NCBI GenBank assembly: GCA_964443325.1
Contig: CAYUCL010000061.1
Location: 1-7,514, forward strand
Origin: DAOUVR01 sp034430535
GTDB taxonomy: Bacteria; Chloroflexota; Dehalococcoidia; E44-bin15
Length of the DNA: 7,514 bases
Reading direction: 5' to 3'
This document shows, one piece after another, positions 1 through 6,168 of this stretch. Positions within the stretch are counted from its first letter, which is position 1; the number at the start of each line of letters is the position of its first letter. A program made the translations under genes and the position numbers. Under the pieces are notes generated by a model that did not search any database, was not told the DNA's origin, and was given only the letters and a program-made list of their open reading frames with translations.

Positions 1-271
1 GCCTGTGGTGGTTAAGCGCCATAGTGCCAACTCTGTCGCCTGGCTCGCCGGCCTTTCCCGATTTTACACCCAGCGAAGATTGCAGTGCATTTGCCAGGCG
101 GCACGTGCGCTCGTACCACTCACGCCAGGTAAATCTGTGGTATTGGCCGGTATCCGGGTTTCTATAGACGACGCCCGTTTCGTTTGGATACATGCTTACC
201 GGCCTCCTCATGAAAGTCTTTAGCAGCAGTGGATAGCGTGTGCTGAACTCAGGATAGGTCTTGCCTTCCAT
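1..271 (-). CDS. Acyl-CoA ligase (AMP-forming), N-terminal part, cut by window edge (ligase-b)
   Basis: Reading down from an ATG at 271-269, the frame is open for 90 codons to the window edge with no stop. It begins MEGKTYPEFS and runs to VGTMALNHHR. Aligned without gaps to the first 90 residues of ligase-a (1-271 against 2121-2391), I count 77 of 90 residues identical, so this is a second copy of the same family. The start is supported by a GGAGGAG ribosome site at 282-276, four bases upstream. Only the start of the N-terminal domain is present; the ATP-binding and catalytic motifs lie outside the window. The expected role is ATP-dependent activation of a carboxylic acid, probably a fatty or other hydrophobic acid, to its CoA thioester in the cytoplasm. 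It lies 389 bases after ligase-a and probably has its own promoter at 375-403. Whether the full gene is intact cannot be seen. Confidence 0.9.
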   Translation of the reverse strand, partial: MEGKTYPEFSTRYPLLLKTFMRRPVSMYPNETGVVYRNPDTGQYHRFTWREWYERTCRLANALQSSLGVKSGKAGEPGDRVGTMALNHHR

Positions 272-374
272 TCAACTCCTCCGTTTTCTCAAATGTATTC
301 CCCGAAATAAGCTCTAGTCGTATGATGATCCCTTCTGATCCTCCCGGTAAAATTATGGGTAAAAATCGAACACT

Positions 375-403
375 ATTATCCTCCCCGCTATATCCGCGGT
401 CAA
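375..403 (-). promoter_or_regulatory. Sigma-70-type promoter for ligase-b
   Basis: On the minus strand TTGACC (403-398) is followed after exactly 17 bases by GATAAT (380-375). Each hexamer matches the consensus at five of six positions. Transcription would start near 368, about 97 bases before the ATG of ligase-b. Position, strand and spacing fit, but nothing here shows how it is controlled. Confidence 0.5.
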
Positions 404-606
404 TCCCATAACCAGATTGATAAGTCCTTATATTTACCACGGCGGATGTCAGGCCCATGCCGCTTGCCTCGGTCTGTGAAATAACAATGGGGAAATACAA
501 AACACCTCCAGGATCAAGACCTTCCCTATGCGTTCAAACGGCACTATCGGACAGCTTGGACTTCGGCCCACTTCTAGCAGTTACTACATGGGGATAAGAT
601 CGACAC

Positions 607-634
607 GCTGCCCTATCGGGAAGCAAAGGGCAGC
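607..634. terminator. Hairpin after ligase-a, possible weak terminator
   Basis: A perfect 8-bp inverted repeat, GCTGCCCT (607-614) and AGGGCAGC (627-634), encloses a 12-base loop. It lies 26 bases past the ligase-a stop codon in the direction of transcription. No T-run follows on the minus strand, so it may protect the transcript end rather than terminate transcription. Confidence 0.3.
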
Positions 635-660
635 ATGGGTGTGAAACCGACGCTAGCGGC

Positions 661-2391
661 TCATGCCTGGCGTATCCTCTTAGCCTTGGACAGGAACTCC
701 TCCAAATTCTTCTTTATCGTGATTTTGTCATACTTTCCCACGCTGGTCTTTGGTATCTCATCGGTGAATGCTATGAAATCTGGGAGCATCCATTTGGTTA
801 TCTTGCCTTTTTCTACCCCTTCGGCTTCAAGGAACTTGTATAAGTCTTCCTCGCTTGCGGTAGCGCCTGGCACAGGCTTTACGATGGCTAATGGCCTCTC
901 TCCCCATATGGGATCCGGGACGCCTACGTAGGTTGCTTCTAAAACAAAATCAGCCATTGCCGTTAAATTTTCCAGCAGCACAGTTGGAACCATCTCGGCA
1001 CCGCTTCTTATCACATCCCGCACTCTATCTACGATCGTAATATAGCCCTGGGCATCGATCTTGGCCACATCCCCGGTATTGAACCACCCGTCCTTCCATG
1101 CCTCAGCGGTCTTCTCAGGGTCTTTGTAGTATCTCTCCATGATCCAAGGCCCTCTAATGACAATCTCTCCAATCGTCTCATCATCACGCGGCACCGGTTT
1201 GCCGTCCTCATCAATGATGTCGACCTCAACACCCACCGCCGGCAATCCAGTCTTTACCCTGATCTTGTCCAGTTCCTCCTTTGGCCAGTCTCTCATGTAG
1301 CGCTTGGCAAAGGCACCGATTGCGGCCGGCGCAGTCTCTGTCATACCATATCCTGAAGTAGCGGTGAACCCAGGAATTAACTCCTCAGCCTTGGTTTTCA
1401 GCCCCAGTGGCAGGGCAGCGCCACCGACTCCGATGTTCCGCAGGCTGCCCAAGTCGTACTTCTTCAGGTCTTCATACTCAATAAGCATGGCTAGCATCGT
1501 TGGAACCACACCTGTGTTGGTTACCTTCTCGGTTTGCACCAGGTCACAGAAGCCTTCAGGGGTGAATCTCCCCGGGAGCACTATCTTGGATGCCTGAAAG
1601 ACGTAGTAGTGAGGCGCTCCCCACCCGTGAACGTGGTATAGCGGTGTGTTAAGAATAGCTACAGTAGCCTCGCCAAGGTGGGGAATAGCTGGATCCGTAG
1701 TCCAGCTAGTGCGAGCAATTATGTGCAAGGCTTGCAGGTATAGCTGCCTGTGGGTGAACATAACCCCCTTGGGCAATCCCGTAGTAGCGGTGGTGTAGCA
1801 CAGTGTTGCATGCGTATCCTCATCCAGAAACGGCCACTCCTTTTCGGGAGGTTGCTCCTTCAGCAACTCCTCGTAATCGTAAATGGGCTCAATCTTTGTC
1901 TGCGGTACACCCCCTCCATCCGACATGTACACGAATTTCTCCACGGTGGGCTTTATCCTGTCGTATATCGTTTCAACAAGAGGCAGAACAAGATCATCGA
2001 AGAATAAGATTTTATCTTCAGCATGGTTTATCGTATATACTATGTGGTCCAGAGAAAGCCGCATATTAATCGCGTGCAACACCGCCCCGATACAGGGGGC
2101 TGCATAGTAAAGCTCCAGGTGCCGGTGGTGGTTAAGCGCCATAGTGCCAACTCTGTCGCCCGGCTCCTCCGGCGTTCCTCGCCTGACACCCAGCGAAGAT
2201 TCCATCGCATTCGCCAGGCGGCATGTGCGCTCGTACCACTCGCGCCAGGTAAACCTCTGGTATTGCCCGGTGTCCGGGTTTCTATAGACGACCCCTATTT
2301 CATCTGGATACATGCTTACAGGCCGTTTCATGAGGGTTTTAAGTAGCAATGGATAGCGCCTGCTGAACTCAGGATATGTCTTTCCTTCCAT
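661..2391 (-). CDS. Fatty-acid-type acyl-CoA ligase, AMP-forming (ligase-a)
   Basis: A 576-residue member of the acyl-adenylate-forming (ANL) superfamily, predicted to join a carboxylic acid to CoA via an acyl-AMP intermediate. Visible motifs: ATP-binding loop YTTATTGLPKG (199-209), aromatic/TE motif GYGMTE (347-352), FNTGD (437-441), hinge DRVRD (455-459) with SGAE (463-466), and catalytic lysine K553 in PKTSVGK. The segment GDRVGTMALNHHRHLELYYA (78-97) and the following IGAVLHAINMRLS resemble, from memory, the Thermus long-chain fatty acyl-CoA synthetase group. I chose the ATG at 2391 because AGAGGGGG (2406-2399) sits seven bases upstream; an in-frame start 13 codons earlier lacks this support. 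Two oddities are Ala202 in the ATP loop and Ala465 in the hinge motif, where Gly is usual. It follows dctM by 172 bases, across a terminator hairpin. Substrate chain length cannot be read from the sequence. Confidence 0.93.
   Translation of the reverse strand: MEGKTYPEFSRRYPLLLKTLMKRPVSMYPDEIGVVYRNPDTGQYQRFTWREWYERTCRLANAMESSLGVRRGTPEEPGDRVGTMALNHHRHLELYYAAPCIGAVLHAINMRLSLDHIVYTINHAEDKILFFDDLVLPLVETIYDRIKPTVEKFVYMSDGGGVPQTKIEPIYDYEELLKEQPPEKEWPFLDEDTHATLCYTTATTGLPKGVMFTHRQLYLQALHIIARTSWTTDPAIPHLGEATVAILNTPLYHVHGWGAPHYYVFQASKIVLPGRFTPEGFCDLVQTEKVTNTGVVPTMLAMLIEYEDLKKYDLGSLRNIGVGGAALPLGLKTKAEELIPGFTATSGYGMTETAPAAIGAFAKRYMRDWPKEELDKIRVKTGLPAVGVEVDIIDEDGKPVPRDDETIGEIVIRGPWIMERYYKDPEKTAEAWKDGWFNTGDVAKIDAQGYITIVDRVRDVIRSGAEMVPTVLLENLTAMADFVLEATYVGVPDPIWGERPLAIVKPVPGATASEEDLYKFLEAEGVEKGKITKWMLPDFIAFTDEIPKTSVGKYDKITIKKNLEEFLSKAKRIRQA
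2121..2391 (-). repeat. Direct repeat: 5' part of ligase-a matching 1-271
   Basis: Bases 2121-2391 align with 1-271 without any insertion or deletion (constant offset 2120), with long identical runs such as the stretch 5-40 against 2125-2160. The match stops just upstream of both start codons: the leader and ribosome-site sequences differ. This is coding similarity from a gene duplication, not a mobile repeat. The true right-hand extent of the copy is outside the window. Confidence 0.85.
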
Positions 2392-2450
2392 TTCATTGCC
2401 CCCTCTGAATTTTTCCCGCTTCAAACTCACAGTGTTAAACCCCCTAGAGC

Positions 2451-2486
2451 AAAGGGGCCGAAAGTCCGAAACTTCCGGCCCCTTTT
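2451..2486. terminator. Strong terminator-like hairpin between dctM and ligase-a
   Basis: AAAGGGGCCGAAAGT (2451-2465) pairs with ACTTCCGGCCCCTTT (2471-2485) with one mismatch and a 5-base loop. In the minus direction the stem ends in CCCCTTT, then GC; in the plus direction it ends in CCCCTTTT. It lies 78 bases after the dctM stop and 59 bases before the ligase-a start. It most likely ends or strongly reduces transcription of the TRAP operon. I see no convincing promoter between it and ligase-a, so some read-through may feed that gene. Confidence 0.65.
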
Positions 2487-2563
2487 CACTCCATTCCTAC
2501 CTCCCCCCATCATGGCTTTCACCAAGTCACAGTCAAGCCATTAAGTTTTCCGAGTCAACCCTA

Positions 2564-3874
2564 TCACTTCATCGTACCTGGCAAAAAGGTAGCTATAGTG
2601 GGGAAGGCTATCATTAATACAAGCAATGCAACCGCCGCTACATAGAACGGGATAACACCCTTGATGATATCCATAATGCTAGCTTCGGGGTCTATCAGGT
2701 CGGTAATGTATATGTTGCCTGCCATCGGTGGTGTGACCAGTGATATCTCCATAAGTATCACGATAAATACTCCGAACCAGATCGGGTCCCAACCCGCCTC
2801 GGTTACCAGCGGGAAGAACAGCGGTAAGAACAACACCACCAGGGGGAGAGATTGCAGAGCGAAACCGCCAATGATAAACAGGACTGCGACTAAGATTACG
2901 ATGGGAACCGGGCCAAGTCCCCATGCTGTGATCACATCGCCCATTGCGTCACCTATCCTGCTCATAATCATGGTGTACGCGACCAGGAACGCGCCGATGA
3001 CGATTATCATTATCATGCCCGTCAGTCTCAGTGCCATGCCCATGGCAGAGACGAACATGGGCCGTTTCATTCTCCTCATCACCAGAACCACAATCATCAC
3101 CGTTGCGGCTCCGATCCCGCCTGCCTCGGTAGGGCTGAACCACCCCTGATAGATACCCCCGATCATTACCAGGAAGATTACCATTATAGGTATGGGATAC
3201 TTGATACTGGTAAATTTCTCCTTCCACGAGTATGAGATATCTATCGGTGGTGCCGCCCCTGGCCTTATCTTCGCCCAGACATAGATTGTTCCTACGAACA
3301 TTATAGTTAGAATGATGCCGGGGATTATGATAGCTATGAACAGTGAGCCGATGGACTCGCGGGTCAATATCGAGTAAACGATGCATGACATGCTGGGAGG
3401 TATCAGGTTTGCCAGTATCGAGGCACTGGCTATCGAGCCTGTCCTCAGGGTCTTGCTGTATCCATACCTCGTCATCTCCGGGATGGCAATGCTGCCTATG
3501 GTAACGATATTGGCTGCGCTGGAAGCAGTCACCGCTCCAAAAGCGGCACAACTTAACGTTGAGACCATAGCCAGGCTACCCCTCACCCTGCCGCTCCACC
3601 TGGCGAAGGAATTGTAAGCATCCCTGCCCAGACCGCTATGGGCAACAAAGGCACCCATCAAGATGAACAGAGGCACCATCGACATGATATAGTGCCAGCT
3701 ATACGCCCAGGTGAACTGTCCAATCTGAGCTACCCCCGTTGACCAGCCCATGTAAAGTATGCTGAAAGCTACACCGAGTATTCCGATCACTACAAAAATA
3801 TGCAGGCCAACTATGCACAGTACGATCAGCAATATGACCTCGACAACGCCCAGAATCGGTAACGCTTCAACCAA
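2564..3874 (-). CDS. dctM: TRAP transporter large permease subunit DctM
   Basis: A 436-residue, very hydrophobic protein with about twelve membrane segments, close to the usual family length. It is the ion-coupled translocation subunit of a tripartite ATP-independent periplasmic (TRAP) transporter in the cytoplasmic membrane. Family landmarks: AVTASSAANIVTIGSIAIPEM (starting at 114), NLIPPSMSCIVYSILTRESIG (156-176), FSPTEAGG (246-253), GWDPIWFG (361-368) and TPPMAGN (381-387). The start is a TTG at 3874-3872: no ATG occurs in frame until residue 42, and an AAGGGGGTGA ribosome site precedes it. It follows dctQ by 63 bases and is almost certainly cotranscribed with dctP-b and dctQ. A terminator hairpin follows it. 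Family assignment is firm; the transported substrate is unknown. Confidence 0.95.
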   Translation of the reverse strand: MVEALPILGVVEVILLIVLCIVGLHIFVVIGILGVAFSILYMGWSTGVAQIGQFTWAYSWHYIMSMVPLFILMGAFVAHSGLGRDAYNSFARWSGRVRGSLAMVSTLSCAAFGAVTASSAANIVTIGSIAIPEMTRYGYSKTLRTGSIASASILANLIPPSMSCIVYSILTRESIGSLFIAIIIPGIILTIMFVGTIYVWAKIRPGAAPPIDISYSWKEKFTSIKYPIPIMVIFLVMIGGIYQGWFSPTEAGGIGAATVMIVVLVMRRMKRPMFVSAMGMALRLTGMIMIIVIGAFLVAYTMIMSRIGDAMGDVITAWGLGPVPIVILVAVLFIIGGFALQSLPLVVLFLPLFFPLVTEAGWDPIWFGVFIVILMEISLVTPPMAGNIYITDLIDPEASIMDIIKGVIPFYVAAVALLVLMIAFPTIATFLPGTMK

Positions 3875-3880
3875 TCTCTC

Positions 3881-3890
3881 TCACCCCCTT
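3881..3890 (-). promoter_or_regulatory. Ribosome binding site that fixes the dctM TTG start
   Basis: AAGGGGGTGA on the minus strand lies six bases before the TTG at 3874-3872. Its GGGGGTGA part is a good match to the anti-Shine-Dalgarno sequence. It supports the TTG start over later in-frame starts, which would cut off the first membrane segment. Confidence 0.65.
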
Positions 3891-3937
3891 TCTTCGGCCT
3901 CTAGACCTCATCCAGCTCCTACACACTGGAGACGTCA

Positions 3938-4507
3938 TCACTGACCCTCCAGATAGGGTTCATTGGCAAAACGACTGCCGAACATCTTAGCAGTAAGACC
4001 GACCACTGACCTCAGCAAGACGATCATGAAATGGCCCATCACCACGATGAAAAAAATCTGGAATGGCCCAATGGGTATGTCCCTTAGATTTGAAGTCCGA
4101 CCAAGGTCAAAACTGGTCTTGGACAATTCCCATACTCCCCAGGCGACGAAGAAAACAAAGACCGCACCCAGCAATGAAGAAACAACATCTATGGCAGCTT
4201 TTTTCTTCGGACCCATTCTGTCCCTTAAGAGGCCGATACGCACATGACCAGCCGTGTACCAGGCGTAGGCCATAGCAAGCGGGGTCAACATGGACATGAA
4301 CATCTCCGAGAATTCGTAGCCACCTACAAGCCAGTCGGTTCTGATAGGTATCCCTATCCTGTTTATCAAGCGAAAGATGACTGTCACAAAAGTGACTACC
4401 ATCAAGCCAAGTAGGAAGGCCCCCCCACCTACGGCGAGAACCTTGGAGCCTTTAAATAGAAAAAACTCGGAGAAACCCTTGTTAATTATGCGCAAAACTC
4501 GACTCAT
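3938..4507 (-). CDS. dctQ: TRAP transporter small permease subunit DctQ
   Basis: A 189-residue protein with four predicted membrane segments at roughly 22-46, 68-86, 104-129 and 148-171, the standard DctQ layout. The GHVRIGLLRDRM segment (87-98), between the second and third membrane spans, matches the family's conserved loop. It partners DctM in the cytoplasmic membrane and is thought to brace it and help dock the binding protein. I chose the ATG at 4507 because GAGAGGAGG lies 11 bases upstream (4527-4519). A longer frame to 4573 adds a charged 22-residue leader that runs over the ribosome site and the hairpin. A nearer ATG at 4512 is out of frame. The gene lies 108 bases after dctP-b and 63 bases before dctM. 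Confidence 0.9.
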   Translation of the reverse strand: MSRVLRIINKGFSEFFLFKGSKVLAVGGGAFLLGLMVVTFVTVIFRLINRIGIPIRTDWLVGGYEFSEMFMSMLTPLAMAYAWYTAGHVRIGLLRDRMGPKKKAAIDVVSSLLGAVFVFFVAWGVWELSKTSFDLGRTSNLRDIPIGPFQIFFIVVMGHFMIVLLRSVVGLTAKMFGSRFANEPYLEGQ

Positions 4508-4540
4508 ACCATATAGGTCCTCCTCTCTTTGTCTTTTTCG

Positions 4541-4580
4541 ACGCGGCTCGGCTACGGTTTCCCAGGTAGCCAAGCCGTGT
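4541..4580. promoter_or_regulatory. Intercistronic hairpin between dctP-b and dctQ
   Basis: CGGCTCGGCTAC (4544-4555) pairs with GTAGCCAAGCCG (4566-4577) around a 10-base loop, with one mismatch in DNA that could be a wobble pair in one of the two transcripts; weaker pairs extend it to 4541-4580. In the minus direction it is followed by CGTCGAAAAAGAC, with no T-run, so it is unlikely to be a full terminator. In a TRAP operon such a hairpin could stabilise the upstream dctP message and keep binding protein in excess over permease. A near-identical hairpin follows dctP-a at 6639-6672. Confidence 0.6.
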
Positions 4581-4615
4581 CTTCTGCCTCACCTTACCTT
4601 CGTGTTCCCTCTAGC

Positions 4616-5941
4616 TTACTTTCCGTGCTGTGCCTTCCACGCCGAGTACCAGGGTTGCTCCATATTCTGTTCGTCCCACCACTTCTCGTACCACGGCTCC
4701 CAGCCGTCCTCGTAGTGGTAGTCCATTCCCCAGTGGCCGTCGGGTCCAGTCCACTCATCCCAATCGTCACAGGACCAGCCGAACTCAGCCAGCCGGTCAA
4801 GCTGCCACTGCTCCGAGTATGAATTGGGGTTGCCTGGAGTCTTGTAGCCGGGCTCGTAGTTAGCCATCGCGTCCAGCACCGCCTCCAATGCCGCTTCTGA
4901 CTTCGCCTTATCAATACCGAAATCGTCCTCCATCCAATCAATCCACCAGTCATACACCTCGCGCTTCAACTCACGCATTTTTTCCTTCTCCGACTCGGGC
5001 CAAACGATGTTCTCCATGCCTACCTTGGTAACCTCGTCCCAGTAGAGGATGTTGCCTGCATCGCTCCACTGAGACGATCTGACGCCAAGCCAAACGTCCG
5101 TCAACTTCAGCACTGCGTAGACGTCTTCAGGGCGCAGCCTGGTGAGGAGGCTCGTTTGGGCGACGTAATGGGGTATGGCATTGCCGATGCCGCCGCAGTC
5201 GATGATATACCCCGGTTCGCCCGTCTCGAACCAGCGGAAGACGATAGGAAGGGTTATATCCAGAGCTGAGCAGTCCAGGGTGCCCTTCTCCAGCGCCTCG
5301 TAGCAATCCTGCCACGGAAGCGTAATCGACAATGCTCCAAGCTTGGAGATGAGTTGCTCCATTGATTTACCCGAGGTCATGATGGTTATGCCCTTAAAGT
5401 CCTCTAGCGTGTCAACGCGCTTATAAGGGGAAAACATAATGTACTGCTCTCGGCCTAAGGATGTGATCCATATCATGTCCCTCGCCGCGTATTCTTCACG
5501 GAAGTAATCCTCATAGAGTTTGTTGTAAACCTGATAGTTCATCTCACAGCTTTCCATATCCAGAGGGAGATACATCACCAGTGACAGAGGCGTCCACTCT
5601 TCCGAGTAGCTGGTAATACACCAGGCTATATCGGCTATGCCCGCATCGACGGCATCATAAGCCAGTTCCTGCTTGTTCAGTGTTTCCGAGGTATAAAGCT
5701 CGATGTCGACCCTGCCCTCGGTAACCGTTTCAACCGCCTCCTCCCAGTAGTATATGGAGCCCTCCGAGGCAAGCGAACCGAAATAGCCCGGCATTGCCGG
5801 ATGGGGTTGAGAAAACTTGAGCTTTATCGTCTCGTTGCCTGCGGGCCCCCCACCGCCTCCACCTCCACAGCCGATAAAAACCAGACTCATCGCCGAAATA
5901 ATCATCAATATCGCTAGCGCAGTTTGTATTACTCTTTTCAT
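4616..5941 (-). CDS. dctP: TRAP transporter substrate-binding lipoprotein DctP with C-terminal extension (dctP-b)
   Basis: A 441-residue extracytoplasmic binding protein of a TRAP transporter, longer than the usual 320-350. It opens with MKR, a hydrophobic stretch and a lipobox-like VFIGC (Cys25) followed by seven Gly, so it is probably a lipid-anchored protein. The binding core runs from about 37 to 365 and includes GREQ (163-166), LEDFKGITIM (179-188) and the TLDCSALDITLPIVF region (221-235). Met188 stands where most DctP proteins have the Arg that clasps the substrate carboxylate; Arg164 appears to match the second, less conserved Arg. Residues 366-441 form an extension ending in a 43-residue tail (399-441) with seven Trp and four Tyr. 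A GAGGAGGGG ribosome site (5956-5948) lies six bases before the ATG. First gene of the dctPQM operon. Substrate unknown. Confidence 0.94.
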   Translation of the reverse strand: MKRVIQTALAILMIISAMSLVFIGCGGGGGGGPAGNETIKLKFSQPHPAMPGYFGSLASEGSIYYWEEAVETVTEGRVDIELYTSETLNKQELAYDAVDAGIADIAWCITSYSEEWTPLSLVMYLPLDMESCEMNYQVYNKLYEDYFREEYAARDMIWITSLGREQYIMFSPYKRVDTLEDFKGITIMTSGKSMEQLISKLGALSITLPWQDCYEALEKGTLDCSALDITLPIVFRWFETGEPGYIIDCGGIGNAIPHYVAQTSLLTRLRPEDVYAVLKLTDVWLGVRSSQWSDAGNILYWDEVTKVGMENIVWPESEKEKMRELKREVYDWWIDWMEDDFGIDKAKSEAALEAVLDAMANYEPGYKTPGNPNSYSEQWQLDRLAEFGWSCDDWDEWTGPDGHWGMDYHYEDGWEPWYEKWWDEQNMEQPWYSAWKAQHGK

Positions 5942-6020
5942 TGCTAGCCCCTCCTCTTGTGTTTAATGCATGTTAAACTGTCCGTTTCCATTATCACTCT
6001 CCTATAATCCATAACCTTCC

Positions 6021-6035
6021 TGTACACTAGTTACA
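6021..6035 (-). promoter_or_regulatory. Putative operator, downstream member of a pair
   Basis: On the minus strand this reads TGTAACTAGTGTACA. It shares the pattern TGTRAC-N5-KTACA with the site at 6063-6077, allowing one extra unspecified base, and its centre lies 42 bp away, about four helical turns. It would overlap the transcription start of the promoter at 6041-6070. A protein binding here would be expected to block transcription. The regulator is unknown. Confidence 0.3.
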
Positions 6036-6040
6036 CTCCG

Positions 6041-6070
6041 ATTATATTAATAAGGTAATCCGTGTAACAA
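6041..6070 (-). promoter_or_regulatory. Candidate promoter P2 for dctP-b
   Basis: A perfect minus-strand TATAAT (6046-6041) is preceded, after 18 bases, by TTGTTA (6070-6065), which matches the -35 consensus at four of six positions. Transcription would begin near 6034, about 92 bases before the dctP-b ATG. The weak -35 box lies inside the putative operator at 6063-6077, as expected for a promoter that is activated or repressed there. Confidence 0.45.
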
Positions 6071-6077
6071 TGTCACA
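6063..6077 (-). promoter_or_regulatory. Putative operator, upstream member of a pair
   Basis: Minus strand TGTGACATTGTTACA, an imperfect palindrome in which six of seven base pairs about the central base match. It overlaps the -35 box of P2. It is superficially like a CRP site but the half-sites are one base too close, so I do not assign a regulator family. Confidence 0.35.
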
Positions 6078-6138
6078 ATAGTTTGGTTAAGTCAATAGCC
6101 ATAATAATACCCTCTACTCTTCTCGCTTCTGTTCTAGC

Positions 6139-6168
6139 TACAATATTGTAATATACTCCATTTGTCAA
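6139..6168 (-). promoter_or_regulatory. Candidate promoter P1 for dctP-b with palindrome over the -10 box
   Basis: A perfect minus-strand TTGACA (6168-6163) is followed after 17 bases by TATTGT (6145-6140), which matches the -10 consensus at four of six positions. The perfect 12-bp palindrome TACAATATTGTA (6139-6150) covers the -10 box and could be a repressor site, although short A+T-rich palindromes also arise by chance. Its transcript would have a leader of about 190 bases. Confidence 0.4.

Larger units (their letters stand above)
272..660. other. Intergenic region between ligase-a and ligase-b
   Basis: This gap holds the ligase-b promoter and ribosome site and a hairpin just after ligase-a. 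A minus-strand open frame (500-249, 83 codons) has a TTG start preceded by GGAGGTG and overlaps the start of ligase-b. It contains GMGL followed about 27 residues later by FLPIILP, which faintly recalls the end of a histidine-kinase ATPase domain. It is short, lacks the rest of such a domain and overlaps the promoter, so I do not call it a gene. From 500 to 600 I see nothing recognisable on either strand. Confidence 0.5.

Noticed and set aside
5..223. Plus-strand frame resembling one at 2023-2346 (shared text VVKRHSANSVA)
   Set aside because: The similarity arises because both are antisense to the duplicated ligase genes; it is not a separate repeated gene.
2661..3149. 162-codon plus-strand open frame opposite dctM
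   Set aside because: It lies antisense to a clear DctM coding sequence; its composition mirrors the hydrophobic codons of the other strand and it has no recognisable family features.
2949..3551. 200-codon minus-strand open frame inside dctM
   Set aside because: It is a shifted frame of dctM on the same strand, with His/Arg-rich low-quality sequence, and dctM itself shows no frameshift.
4508..4573. Longer N-terminus for DctQ beginning at 4573
   Set aside because: The extra 22 residues are highly charged, run over the ribosome site and hairpin, and are not typical of DctQ.
5844..5870. Seven consecutive Gly codons after the lipobox Cys as a possible sequencing or slippage artefact
   Set aside because: The frame continues cleanly into the DctP core, and a flexible Gly-rich linker after the lipid-anchored Cys is common in such lipoproteins.
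6063..6077. CRP-type cyclic AMP receptor site
   Set aside because: The TGTGA half-site is present, but the second half-site is TTACA and sits one base too close for the standard six-base spacing.
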